From NCBI GenBank assembly GCA_014762645.1, contig JABURP010000127.1, positions 1 through 64,000 of the forward strand: a DNA stretch of 64,000 bases, in the 5' to 3' direction. The DNA is from Crocinitomicaceae bacterium. GTDB lineage: Bacteria; Bacteroidota; Bacteroidia; Flavobacteriales_D; Crocinitomicaceae. The notes beneath the pieces were generated by a model that had not been told where the DNA came from, ran no database searches, and saw only the letters and a list, made by a program, of their open reading frames with translations. The translations under genes and the position numbers were made by a program. Shown in pieces: positions 17,201-24,329 of the stretch (its first letter is position 1; each line of letters opens with the position of its first letter).

Positions 17201-18165
17201 CCATTTTACCTCCACAGAAATTAGTCAAGGAATGGCTCAACGATAGTTTTATTCTATACAAACCCAAAGATATTGTTGCCGGAGACTTTTATTGGATGGA
17301 AACCGCCAAACGCAATGGCAGAAACGTGATTTTTTACGCAGCCGCAGATTGCACGGGGCATGGTGTCCCCGGAGCCATGGTGTCCGTTGTTTGCTCAAAC
17401 GCGCTCAAGCGAGCAGTAAAAGAGTTTGATATCGCAGATCCTGGTGAACTACTGGATAAAGTTGCGGAGATTGTTCGGGAATCATTTGAGCAAAGTGAAC
17501 ATGAAGTAAAAGATGGAATGGATATAGCCGTGTGTGCCATTGACCTGATGGATCGAACAGTTTGGTTTTCAGGGGCGCATAACAGCCTTTACAGAATAAC
17601 CGGTGAAGACACGAAAGTTCCGGAGAACGTGAAGGTGTTGGAATCAGGCAACAGAAAACTAATAGAATATTCGGCCAACAAACAACCGGTTGGGAATTAC
17701 GAATACATGGAGCCCTTCAAAACTATTGAAATACAACTGGAACCCGGGGATTGTATCTACTTGTTTTCAGATGGATTTGCAGATCAGTTTGGAGGTGATA
17801 AAGGAAAAAAATTTAAATACAAGCCTTTCAAACAACTCTTGTTGGATATTGAAGACAAAGAGATGGACTCTCAGAAAGATATTCTGGATACAGCGTTTGA
17901 GCGGTGGAAAGGAAGCTTAGAACAAGTAGATGACGTGTGTATCATTGGCCTCCGGGTTAATGGTCATATGCGTAAGCTTTTCAGTAAGCGCGAGTTGGAG
18001 GTGATTAAAAAAATCAAAGAGGGTAGGCAAAGTAAAGAAATAGCAGATGAAATGAATATTGCTAAATCTACGGTGGATACTTATCGCAAAAGAATTCTCG
18101 CTAAAACCAATCTCAATAATGCCGCCGAGCTCATCAAATTCTGTGATGAGCATGAAATATTATAA
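14293..18165 (+). CDS. Membrane sensor: beta-propeller, Y_Y_Y, SpoIIE phosphatase and C-terminal LuxR-type HTH
   Basis: The 1290-residue protein has an N-terminal signal segment and an extracytoplasmic propeller of two-component-regulator type (about 25-790; the first blade contains ITKLSYEDGL and GVVWLANGNG). A Y_Y_Y-like domain (about 815-886, ending LKPGNYEFQVKAVNEIG) is followed by one membrane span (about 893-912) and a coiled coil (about 915-965). A PP2C/SpoIIE phosphatase comes next (about 985-1220), with metal-binding AGDFYW, DCTGHGVPGAMVS, SDGFADQFGG and DDVCIIGLR. It then continues into a LuxR/GerE helix-turn-helix (about 1227-1290: LFSKRELEVIKKIKEG, SKEIADEMNIAKSTVDTYRK). The ATG at 14293 is preferred to a GTG three codons upstream. 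It could dephosphorylate an anti-anti-sigma-type protein and bind DNA from the membrane; both are inference. Confidence 0.88.
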   Translation: MKYLRVAIFVSTVLFSLNGYGQSYRITKLSYEDGLINKSGAGFFQDSKGVVWLANGNGFTRLYGDHFDQVKADRFVFKWGNFRGAKTVGNKIYWSSSYVHGNTIDYINHGSYEIHTYTESTGRSKILMTHAFVDKFEYFWSFEYDKDKDSLSILRYVDGDTTDVVNMMKKIGVSIQPIHHVLSENYWYRLSGTENFKEDNKRNLWFNTHDGELARLDFEARSVKIFTNIPHMADVLVDADNNYWVSVYPTEDNPNPGIFCINENGDRTHYNAQGESTVFLNKKDSPYIVDHNGIYRFNSVNFDTVFQKQHLYDFQIDSKERIYGKWHDNDTTEIFVINSGNYHSIMRFPEQFLHSDVLYMVDREDILWISSRNGVYKCLPSDLSISVEPVTSKSANSWYPTFTARNGDNYYVRDEGLYVQRDVELHFLTKEKVPPQAGFGEDSDGNVYFVTGVPNPDDPILYSFPDLLENVYKVKPNLTVEKCTTGSLKNAVHNESFFRVRIRYFNDELFLLTDEGVHYKKVGDPFSYVAIDTSFFDSKYCEKSECYGVGFHIYTLAKKVEDGEEVDAYGWGKKYTLKFDLSTKRFEPFNEVSDTLDWTGSQFYSIPNGWLGFAKQCIVVKQGSMYQYFPYDEDVIEGIWKRPVSWIKPLFAGDGNIYYTGKGMGILSFNYKTGKFYQKKVKDGLLISDISSIFFDPDTNFIFASSSFGLQQIERLSINSDGPLKIKKTWTPSTGYTGAVKHKFIGDSILNMWSGDGLAYTFDLVGNYRTKETPTIFFTGFQLNNDTVNWNNFSCDLHHSNYADIPNQIQFKHDQNHLTFFFQGISHLDEKQWYEYQLRGLQNDWIKTENKSVSYPELKPGNYEFQVKAVNEIGASQPVSIKFSIAKPWYQTALARIIFVLLILGGFFAFFRVRTAALRRRQVVLENKVDEATVEIKKQKEAAEHQRDLVEEKNKEILDSITYAKRLQTAILPPQKLVKEWLNDSFILYKPKDIVAGDFYWMETAKRNGRNVIFYAAADCTGHGVPGAMVSVVCSNALKRAVKEFDIADPGELLDKVAEIVRESFEQSEHEVKDGMDIAVCAIDLMDRTVWFSGAHNSLYRITGEDTKVPENVKVLESGNRKLIEYSANKQPVGNYEYMEPFKTIEIQLEPGDCIYLFSDGFADQFGGDKGKKFKYKPFKQLLLDIEDKEMDSQKDILDTAFERWKGSLEQVDDVCIIGLRVNGHMRKLFSKRELEVIKKIKEGRQSKEIADEMNIAKSTVDTYRKRILAKTNLNNAAELIKFCDEHEIL

Positions 18166-18303
18166 TTACAATCTCATTCCGTAATAGGGCCAATTCGTTG
18201 CACACACATCATCTTCTTTTATGATTTTCGTCAGTTTCCTAAGCTCCTGACAATTCCATGACAAATACCCCTTAAAAGTTGATGAATTTTGCATGCACAT
18301 TAC

Positions 18304-19539
18304 ATGCTTCGCTTTAATGTCATAGCGTTTACGCACCATACCATAGGTGTTGATCAGATCGGGAATTTTCATCTGGAAGAAGATCAGGTGGTTGAAAAAA
18401 TGCAACACCTTAAATCTCAGATGAATCTGGAAGAAATCATGTATCTATCTACCTGTAATCGTGTTGAGTTCATATTTGTTTCACAACACGAAATCAGTGA
18501 TGTCTTTCGTGCACACTTTCTCAATGAATTCAATGCAGATTGGGACGAAGCGCATATTGAAGCATTATTGGAAGGGAGTAAATCGTGGAATGGAATTAAC
18601 GCGGTGAACCACCTGATGGAGGTCGCATGTTCGCTTGATTCCATGGTCATTGGTGAGCGGGAAATCATTACGCAAATGAAAGATGCCTTTGAATTTGCCA
18701 GACTTAATGACCTTTCAGGAGATACTATCCGGATTGTCATGCAACAGGTAATTCAAACCGCTAAAAAAGTATATACAGAAACTGAAATAGCCAGAAAACC
18801 TGTTTCAGTGGTGTCCTTAGCTTATCACAAATTGGTGGAGAAAGGACTGGCAAAAGATGCACGGGTTTTGTTTGTAGGCGCAGGTGTGACGAACACCAAT
18901 ATGGGGCGTTTTTTAAAGAAACATGGCTTCGAAAATTTTACGGTGTTCAACCGGTCAAAAGAACGCGGAGAACAACTGGCAGATTTACTGAATGGAACGT
19001 ATAAACCACTAAGTGATATAAATCAGCATCAGCAAGGCTTTGATTTAATGGTGACATGTACTGCGGCTGCGGATACCATTATCACCAATGAGGTTTATCA
19101 ATCCTTGTTGAATGGTGAAAGCAGTAAGAAGATTGTCATTGATTTAGCTGTACCAGCAGATTTAGACGAATCGGTGAAAGAACAAAACAGTGTTGATCAT
19201 ATTTCTGTGGATTACCTAAAATCGATTTCCGAAAATAACCTGGCAGAAAGAAAAAAAGAACTCATCAAAGTGCGTAAAATAATTTTTACGGCTGTGGAGG
19301 AGTTTAAAGAAATATTCAAACTCAGACAAGTAGAGATCAAAATGAGATCAATACCTGAACGCGTCAAAGAAATCAGAACCATTGCAGTAAATGAAGTGTT
19401 TTGTAAAGATTTGGAGAAGTTGGATGAGGAATCAAGAGAAGTAGTGGATAAGATCCTGAATTATATGGAGAAAAAATATGTATCGGTTCCAATGTTAGTA
19501 GCCAAGGAGATGTTTTCTCAAAAAGATCCTGAGCTATGA
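18304..19539 (+). CDS. hemA: Glutamyl-tRNA reductase
   Basis: This 411-residue enzyme reduces glutamyl-tRNA to glutamate-1-semialdehyde, the first step of heme synthesis by the C5 route. The catalytic cysteine sits in LSTCNRVEF (Cys51). The substrate-binding segment SLDSMVIGEREI and the NADPH-binding VLFVGAGVTNTNMG are clear, and a helical dimerisation domain closes the protein. The ATG at 18304 is chosen because MLRFNVIAFTHHT starts the conserved fold; a TTG five codons upstream is the alternative. It begins an operon with hemC (overlap ATGA, 4 bases) and hemD. Confidence 0.95.
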   Translation: MLRFNVIAFTHHTIGVDQIGNFHLEEDQVVEKMQHLKSQMNLEEIMYLSTCNRVEFIFVSQHEISDVFRAHFLNEFNADWDEAHIEALLEGSKSWNGINAVNHLMEVACSLDSMVIGEREIITQMKDAFEFARLNDLSGDTIRIVMQQVIQTAKKVYTETEIARKPVSVVSLAYHKLVEKGLAKDARVLFVGAGVTNTNMGRFLKKHGFENFTVFNRSKERGEQLADLLNGTYKPLSDINQHQQGFDLMVTCTAAADTIITNEVYQSLLNGESSKKIVIDLAVPADLDESVKEQNSVDHISVDYLKSISENNLAERKKELIKVRKIIFTAVEEFKEIFKLRQVEIKMRSIPERVKEIRTIAVNEVFCKDLEKLDEESREVVDKILNYMEKKYVSVPMLVAKEMFSQKDPEL

Positions 19540-20432
19540 AGATAACTATTGGATCCAGAGGCAGTGACCTGGCACTATGGCAAGCACATTATGTTGAAGA
19601 ACAATTGGTAGGTCTTGGCCACGAGGTGGAGATAAAGATAATTCAAACGCAGGGAGACAAGATTCAGCACCTGAGCTTTGACAAAATGGAGGGGAAAGGA
19701 TTTTTTACCAAAGAGATTGAAGCTGCGTTGCTGAGTAAAGAAATTGATCTGGCTGTACATTCTCACAAAGATTTGGAAACTACTCCTCCGGAAGGCTTGC
19801 GAATTGCTGCCGTATCCTACCGTGAAAATCCAACGGACACACTATTGATTCGAGAAGAGGCTTTTGATGAGATCATGTTATTAGAGTTAAAAGAAAATCC
19901 AATTGTTGGTACTTCTTCTGCTCGGCGGCAAACACAATTGAAAAGTCTGCGCTCAGATATCGAACTGAAGGATTTGAGAGGAAATGTACCTACTCGTATT
20001 CAAAAGTTGAGAGATGGGCAATATGATGCCATTGTTGTAGCGACAGCGGGGATAAAACGATTAGAGCTTGATCTTTCGGACCTGAAAGTACTGGAATTGA
20101 GTCCTACGCTTTTTATACCGGCACCTGCGCAAGGGGTATTGGGATTACAGATTAGGGAAGATGACCATGAATTGAATGAGGCATTACAGGCCATACATAA
20201 TGAGGATGTTGCGGAAGTTATAGAAATAGAACGCGCAGTGTTAAAGCAAATGGACGGAGGGTGTCAACTGCCACTCGGGGTATATTGTATTAAGGAACTT
20301 GAAGAGTGGATAGTTTATACTAGCTTTGCACAGGATAAATCTTCAGAAGCTGAGGTAAACTCTTATCAGTCAACTCAGAAAGAAGGTTTGGTTGATACAA
20401 TAGTTGATGATTTAAAAGATGGCATTTCCTAA
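19536..20432 (+). CDS. hemC: Porphobilinogen deaminase (hydroxymethylbilane synthase)
   Basis: The 298-residue enzyme joins four porphobilinogen units into hydroxymethylbilane in the cytoplasm. Family signatures are IGSRGSDLALWQAH at the start, VHSHKDLETTPPEGL, GTSSARRQTQL, LRGNVPTRIQKL and MDGGCQLPLGVY. In the last of these, Cys243 should carry the dipyrromethane cofactor. The start ATG overlaps the hemA stop by 4 bases and its end overlaps hemD by 14 bases, so translation along hemA-hemC-hemD is tightly linked. Confidence 0.96.
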   Translation: MKITIGSRGSDLALWQAHYVEEQLVGLGHEVEIKIIQTQGDKIQHLSFDKMEGKGFFTKEIEAALLSKEIDLAVHSHKDLETTPPEGLRIAAVSYRENPTDTLLIREEAFDEIMLLELKENPIVGTSSARRQTQLKSLRSDIELKDLRGNVPTRIQKLRDGQYDAIVVATAGIKRLELDLSDLKVLELSPTLFIPAPAQGVLGLQIREDDHELNEALQAIHNEDVAEVIEIERAVLKQMDGGCQLPLGVYCIKELEEWIVYTSFAQDKSSEAEVNSYQSTQKEGLVDTIVDDLKDGIS

Positions 20433-21102
20433 AACAATATTGGTTTCAAGAAATTTGTCGACGGATTCTTTGTTGCGAGAATGGGCAACGGATAAAGGGC
20501 ACGCTTTGATTGAGACGCCATTTATTCGCATTGAGCCTATTAAGGATCAGGACGTAATCCCATCAGACTGGATCTTTTTTTCTTCACCAAACGGAGTAGA
20601 TGTTTACTTTGATCATTATCCAATTTTGGCAAAGAAAATTGCCGTCTACGGTGGTGGAACACTCAACAGGCTAGAATCACGAGGAATTGAAGCAGACTTT
20701 GTAGGCGATAACCGGAAGACACCGGAAAAAATCGGCAAGGACTTTTTTGACTCTATCCACCCTCATGAGGTGGTTTTATTTCCGGTAAGTCAACTTTCTA
20801 AAAAGAGTATTGTGAATGTCAATCAGCACAATGTTTGTCATGAAATGGTGTTGTACAATACATCTGTAGAACCGACCAAAGTTCCTAAAGTAGATTTCGC
20901 TATTCTTACTTCACCTTCCAATATAGATGGATATCTCCTTGAAAATTCTGTAGAAAATGTAGAATTTATTGTGATGGGAGCAACGAGTAAAAATCACTTT
21001 GAAAACTTAAACACCGGAGCGCGAATTCACATGCCGGAAGCATCTACCGAAGTAGCTACGATTGAGCTTCTGGAGAAGATTCTGGCTGCACCGCGTCATT
21101 AG
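20419..21102 (+). CDS. hemD: Uroporphyrinogen-III synthase
   Basis: The 227-residue protein should close and invert ring D of hydroxymethylbilane to give uroporphyrinogen III. HemD sequences diverge strongly, so the call rests on position after hemC and on the two-lobed pattern: KTILVSRNLSTDSLLREW at the start, WIFFSSPNGVDVYFDHY, YGGGTLNRLESRGIEADFVGD, then ILTSPSNIDGYL and FIVMGATSKNHFENLN. The end of the gene overlaps the 3' end of lspA on the other strand by 47 bases. Confidence 0.88.
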   Translation: MAFPKTILVSRNLSTDSLLREWATDKGHALIETPFIRIEPIKDQDVIPSDWIFFSSPNGVDVYFDHYPILAKKIAVYGGGTLNRLESRGIEADFVGDNRKTPEKIGKDFFDSIHPHEVVLFPVSQLSKKSIVNVNQHNVCHEMVLYNTSVEPTKVPKVDFAILTSPSNIDGYLLENSVENVEFIVMGATSKNHFENLNTGARIHMPEASTEVATIELLEKILAAPRH

Positions 21103-21784
21103 CCGCATTTTCATCTCCATCCTCTCCGGACTTTTTAGATTTTCTGAAGAATGCCCTGTATCGAACAACAATGATCCCAACACCAATCGTGATGGATGCA
21201 TCCGCCACATTCCAAATGGCACCGAAAATTTGTTCTCCCCCTAAACCGAAAGGCATACCTTTTGGCCACCTAACGGTAAACTGAAACATATCTACAACAC
21301 TACCCAGCAAAAAGCCGGTCGGACGCCTTACATAACCATTCTGATCAAATACCGGATTGCCATCTGCATCCAGGGCATGATTCCATCCAATATTCGGATT
21401 TACTTCGAAAATATAATCGTAGAACATTCCATCAATCAAATTACCTGTAGCTCCGGCAAAGATTAAACCAACAGCAAAGATCAATCCTGTGTGAACATCT
21501 TTTTCTTTAAGCAATTTGGCAATGTAATAACCGATACCAATTATAGCTACCAGTCGAAAGATAGAAAGAGCATATTTTGCCAGGGCACCATTACCAAGTG
21601 TAGTGCCAAAAGCCATCCCTCTGTTTTCTATATAATGAAGTTGAAAAAAACCGTCGATAACCGATCGTGTTTCCATAGGGTCAAAACCCGTCTTGATCCA
21701 AATCTTTACGACCTGATCAACAATTAAAACAAAAACTATGAGGATTATTACCTGCCAGCCTGTAGATATCTTATCCTTGCGCAT
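21056..21784 (-). CDS. lspA: Lipoprotein signal peptidase (signal peptidase II)
   Basis: LspA cleaves the signal peptide of prolipoproteins in the inner membrane. Four hydrophobic spans are visible, with IENRGMAFG, AGATGNLIDGMFYD and WNVADASITIG. The last two hold the expected catalytic aspartates. Compared with LspA of proteobacteria (about 165 residues) this protein is long at 242 residues: it has an inserted polar loop between the third and fourth spans (about 130-175) and an acidic/serine-rich tail of about 25 residues. The ATG at 21784 overlaps the end of the DksA-like gene by 14 bases. The tail region is antisense to the end of hemD. Confidence 0.92.
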   Translation of the reverse strand: MRKDKISTGWQVIILIVFVLIVDQVVKIWIKTGFDPMETRSVIDGFFQLHYIENRGMAFGTTLGNGALAKYALSIFRLVAIIGIGYYIAKLLKEKDVHTGLIFAVGLIFAGATGNLIDGMFYDYIFEVNPNIGWNHALDADGNPVFDQNGYVRRPTGFLLGSVVDMFQFTVRWPKGMPFGLGGEQIFGAIWNVADASITIGVGIIVVRYRAFFRKSKKSGEDGDENAANDAVQPESSPEAQS

Positions 21785-22148
21785 TCTTTGCTTCAATACT
21801 CAAAGTTGCGTGAGGAACCAGCTTTAAGCGTTCCTTTTTAATGAGTTTTCCTGTTACACGGCATATACCGTAAGTCTTGTTTTCAATACGGATCAATGCA
21901 TTTTGTAAGTTTTGAATAAACTTTTCCTGGCGAGCTGCTAACTGAGCCATTTCTTCTCTGGACATTGTTTCTGATCCATCTTCCATCATGTTAAAAGATC
22001 TACCGGTATCATCTGTACCATGATCATCTGAATGGTCTAACTGACCTTTTAACAAGTGCAGGTCCTCTTTCGCCTCTTTCAACTTGGCTTCTATTATTTC
22101 TCTGAACTCTGCTAAATCCTTGTCGGAATATCTTACCAAATCCGCCAT
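21771..22148 (-). CDS. TraR/DksA family protein without the zinc-finger cysteines
   Basis: The 125-residue protein has the DksA plan: a helical coiled coil (about 5-85) with an acidic tip (DDHGTDDTGRSFN), followed by a small C-terminal domain (YGICRVTGKLIKKERLKLVPHATLSIEA). DksA-type proteins bind the RNA polymerase secondary channel and modify promoter response, often with ppGpp. In this copy only one of the four usual zinc cysteines remains. This degenerate finger (GICR-TGKLI ... PHATLSIEAK) is typical of Flavobacteria relatives as I recall them. The ATG at 22148 is used; a TTG 19 codons upstream adds an unlikely leader. It leads an operon with lspA. Confidence 0.85.
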   Translation of the reverse strand: MADLVRYSDKDLAEFREIIEAKLKEAKEDLHLLKGQLDHSDDHGTDDTGRSFNMMEDGSETMSREEMAQLAARQEKFIQNLQNALIRIENKTYGICRVTGKLIKKERLKLVPHATLSIEAKNAQG

Positions 22149-22172
22149 ATACTCACAATTTATAAAGGTGAA

Positions 22173-22180
22173 CAAATATA
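22173..22180 (-). promoter_or_regulatory. -7 promoter element TATATTTG for the dksA-like/lspA operon
   Basis: On the minus strand this is an exact TAnnTTTG match, 24 bases before the ATG at 22148. A TTG lies 22 bases upstream of it as a possible -33 element. It excludes the upstream TTG start. Confidence 0.55.
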
Positions 22181-22273
22181 ACGGATTAAAGTATAGGATT
22201 GACAAGTTTGGGTGATTTTCAATAAAATTCGTTAAATAGCCGAAAATGTTGGGGTTGAGCGCTGTATCTCTTG

Positions 22274-22281
22274 TATATTTG
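22274..22281 (+). promoter_or_regulatory. -7 promoter element TATATTTG for the nitroreductase gene
   Basis: An exact TAnnTTTG match lies 18 bases before the ATG at 22300; a TTG 16 bases upstream may serve as the -33 element. It falls inside the longer reading frame that begins at 22246 and so argues for the downstream start. Confidence 0.6.
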
Positions 22282-22299
22282 TACTACAATTTGTTGGTC

Positions 22300-22935
22300 A
22301 TGGATGCAAAGCTTATAGAATCTCTTCAAAAAAGATATGCCGTAAAAAGGTTCGATCCTACTAAGAAACTGAGTGATAAACAGCTCGACGCATTATTAGA
22401 AGTAGCTCGCTTAACAGCAACTTCCTACGGGTTACAACTGATGAAAATTGTGGTAGTGGAAGATCAAGAATTAAGGGAAAAGCTCGTTGACTGCTCCTTT
22501 GGCCAACGACAGGTTGCAGATGCCTCTCATCTGCTGGTTTTGTGCAGAGAACGCGATATTGACCTCGATCATATTGAAGATTACGTGGAGAACATCTCAT
22601 CCACTCGTGATATTGAAAAAGAGACGCTATCCGGTTTTAAGAACGCCATGACAAACTCAATTCTGACCAAACGAAAAGAAGATCAGATAAATTGGATGGA
22701 TAAGCAGGTGTATATTGCACTGGGCAAGCTTCTGGCTGCTTGTGCCATCCTCGAAATTGGGTCATGTCCCATGGAAGGATTTATCCCTGAAGAATATGAT
22801 GAAGTCCTTGGTTTAGACAAACTAAACCTGGCATCCGTTCTTGCTTTACCGGTTGGTTTTTCAGCAAGTGATGATCCCAATGCTAAACGCAAAAAGGTCA
22901 GAAGGTCTCAGGATAAATTTGTCATTACAATATAA
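22300..22935 (+). CDS. Nitroreductase family FMN-dependent NAD(P)H oxidoreductase
   Basis: The 211-residue protein matches the nitroreductase/NfsB plan: ESLQKRYAVKRFDPTKKLSDKQL at the N-terminus (FMN phosphate contacts R, K, R), TATSYGLQLMKIVVVED, a helical middle with DKQVYIALGKLLAACAILEIGSCPMEGF, and a C-terminal KRKKVRRSQDKFV. Such enzymes reduce nitroaromatics, quinones or flavins; the natural substrate is not clear. The ATG at 22300 is supported by the promoter element just before it. Its 3' end overlaps the end of the protease gene by 11 bases. Confidence 0.88.
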   Translation: MDAKLIESLQKRYAVKRFDPTKKLSDKQLDALLEVARLTATSYGLQLMKIVVVEDQELREKLVDCSFGQRQVADASHLLVLCRERDIDLDHIEDYVENISSTRDIEKETLSGFKNAMTNSILTKRKEDQINWMDKQVYIALGKLLAACAILEIGSCPMEGFIPEEYDEVLGLDKLNLASVLALPVGFSASDDPNAKRKKVRRSQDKFVITI

Positions 22936-24202
22936 CAACCCTGCGGTTTACAATCCCCACTTCTGAAGTCACTCGGACAATGTAAATTCCTTTTTCGAGG
23001 TCACGTAATTCCACTTTGGTTTGCGGGTTGGCAATTTCCATAATCAATTGACCCGTTTCAGAATATACCTGTAGATTATTGTGTCCCGAAGGAATTCCTG
23101 TAATGGTTACTAAATCAGTTGCTGGATTTGGAAATACATGTAATGTAAATGCTTCTTTTTGCGATAATCCGGCCGGTGTGCCATTTACCAGTTCCCAACG
23201 GTAAACTTCAATAATACTACGCATCATATCTATCTGCCCATCAGTAAATGAATTTTGGCAGGTTTCTTCTGAATAGTCCATGTAGTTTTCTACCATGTCA
23301 GGTAAATCACCCAATACACCGATTGTATCTGTACATGAGTTAATCACCTGATTGCAATCCTGATTTGATTGATCAGCGGCATTTGGCGTGTCATCTATAC
23401 CATCTTGGGCCGTGCAATCACCATCTCCCCAAATATGTCTTAGTCCAAGGTAATGACCAACTTCGTGAACAAGTGTTCTTCCCTGAACATCAATTGGTCC
23501 GCCACCTAGATCTAATGCATTTGGATTATTTGCACCAAAAGCCTGGTATTGAACCACCACACCATCACTCATATTGTCAGCAGAGCCCGCAGGCCAATGA
23601 GGCAAGTTGTTTGGAGGAGTCGCATACCCTAAAAGCCCTGGCGTTCCGAAGAAAGACATATCACAGACCCAAATATTCAGATAATCCAACTGATTCCACG
23701 GGTCTATTCCACCGTCAGCAGTGCTTTTCACACCCTCTGCTGGAAAACCACCTATACCAAGAAATGAACTCACCGAAGTGCTGGTTCGTGTAATTCCATT
23801 GGTAGGGTTTCCATCCGGATCAACCGTAGCCAATTCAAATTGAATAAAACTATCACCCACAATGGTCTCAAAATCGGTACGCATATTTACTGTATCGGCA
23901 TTTATTCTCCTGAAATCTTCATTTAAGCGATTGATTTGGTTGAAAATCACACTGTCCGCCAGGTTTTCATCTGGATTTTCGTATACAATGTGTACAACAA
24001 CCGGTATGGTATAAACCGTTGCACGGTCCTGAACAGTATTACTTTCTTTGGCTCTCAAAAACGCTTCATTAACAGATTGCATGTATCCGGGAGTTTCAGA
24101 TTCCTGATACTGCATCAGCTGATACGTCATACATTTTTCATATTGCTGTGTAAAAGCAGTAATAAATGCGAATAAGGATAGAATAGTTAATATAGATTTC
24201 AT
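22925..24202 (-). CDS. M43-family (cytophagalysin-like) metalloprotease with type IX sorting domain
   Basis: The 425-residue protein has a signal peptide (about 18 residues), a propeptide-like region, and a pappalysin/cytophagalysin-type zinc protease domain with HEVGHYLGLRH starting at His246 (three zinc histidines) and a Met-turn VENYMDYSEE. PNAADQSN and CNQV... loops follow the active site as in the family. The last 75 residues (VFPNPATDLVTITGI ... GIYIVRVTSEVG) form a type A Por secretion sorting domain, so it should be exported by the type IX system and cleaved at the surface. It is a single gene, convergent with the nitroreductase gene. Confidence 0.93.
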   Translation of the reverse strand: MKSILTILSLFAFITAFTQQYEKCMTYQLMQYQESETPGYMQSVNEAFLRAKESNTVQDRATVYTIPVVVHIVYENPDENLADSVIFNQINRLNEDFRRINADTVNMRTDFETIVGDSFIQFELATVDPDGNPTNGITRTSTSVSSFLGIGGFPAEGVKSTADGGIDPWNQLDYLNIWVCDMSFFGTPGLLGYATPPNNLPHWPAGSADNMSDGVVVQYQAFGANNPNALDLGGGPIDVQGRTLVHEVGHYLGLRHIWGDGDCTAQDGIDDTPNAADQSNQDCNQVINSCTDTIGVLGDLPDMVENYMDYSEETCQNSFTDGQIDMMRSIIEVYRWELVNGTPAGLSQKEAFTLHVFPNPATDLVTITGIPSGHNNLQVYSETGQLIMEIANPQTKVELRDLEKGIYIVRVTSEVGIVNRRVVIL

Positions 24203-24316
24203 GGTTTTTTGTAAAGGTTTGCCCGAAAGTATAAATTACTATGATAACATAGTACTGAACAATGGACGAACGGTTGGAGTATCTATATGGATGGATTTCA
24301 CACGGTTATAAATCGC

Positions 24317-24324
24317 TAAATTTG
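24317..24324 (+). promoter_or_regulatory. -7 promoter element TAAATTTG, 5 bases before uvrC
   Basis: An exact TAnnTTTG match ends 5 bases before the ATG at 24330 (2 bases before the alternative GTG at 24327). TTTC, 18 bases upstream, is a weak -33 candidate. Confidence 0.5.
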
Positions 24325-24329
24325 CAGTG

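Noticed and set aside
22246..22299. Upstream ATG of the nitroreductase frame
   Set aside because: A strong TATATTTG promoter element lies inside this stretch, so transcription should begin after it.
23365..23793. A 142-codon plus-strand open frame opposite the protease gene
   Set aside because: It lies wholly antisense to the zinc-protease domain, has no signal or family pattern and has low-complexity histidine/leucine composition, as expected of a shadow frame.
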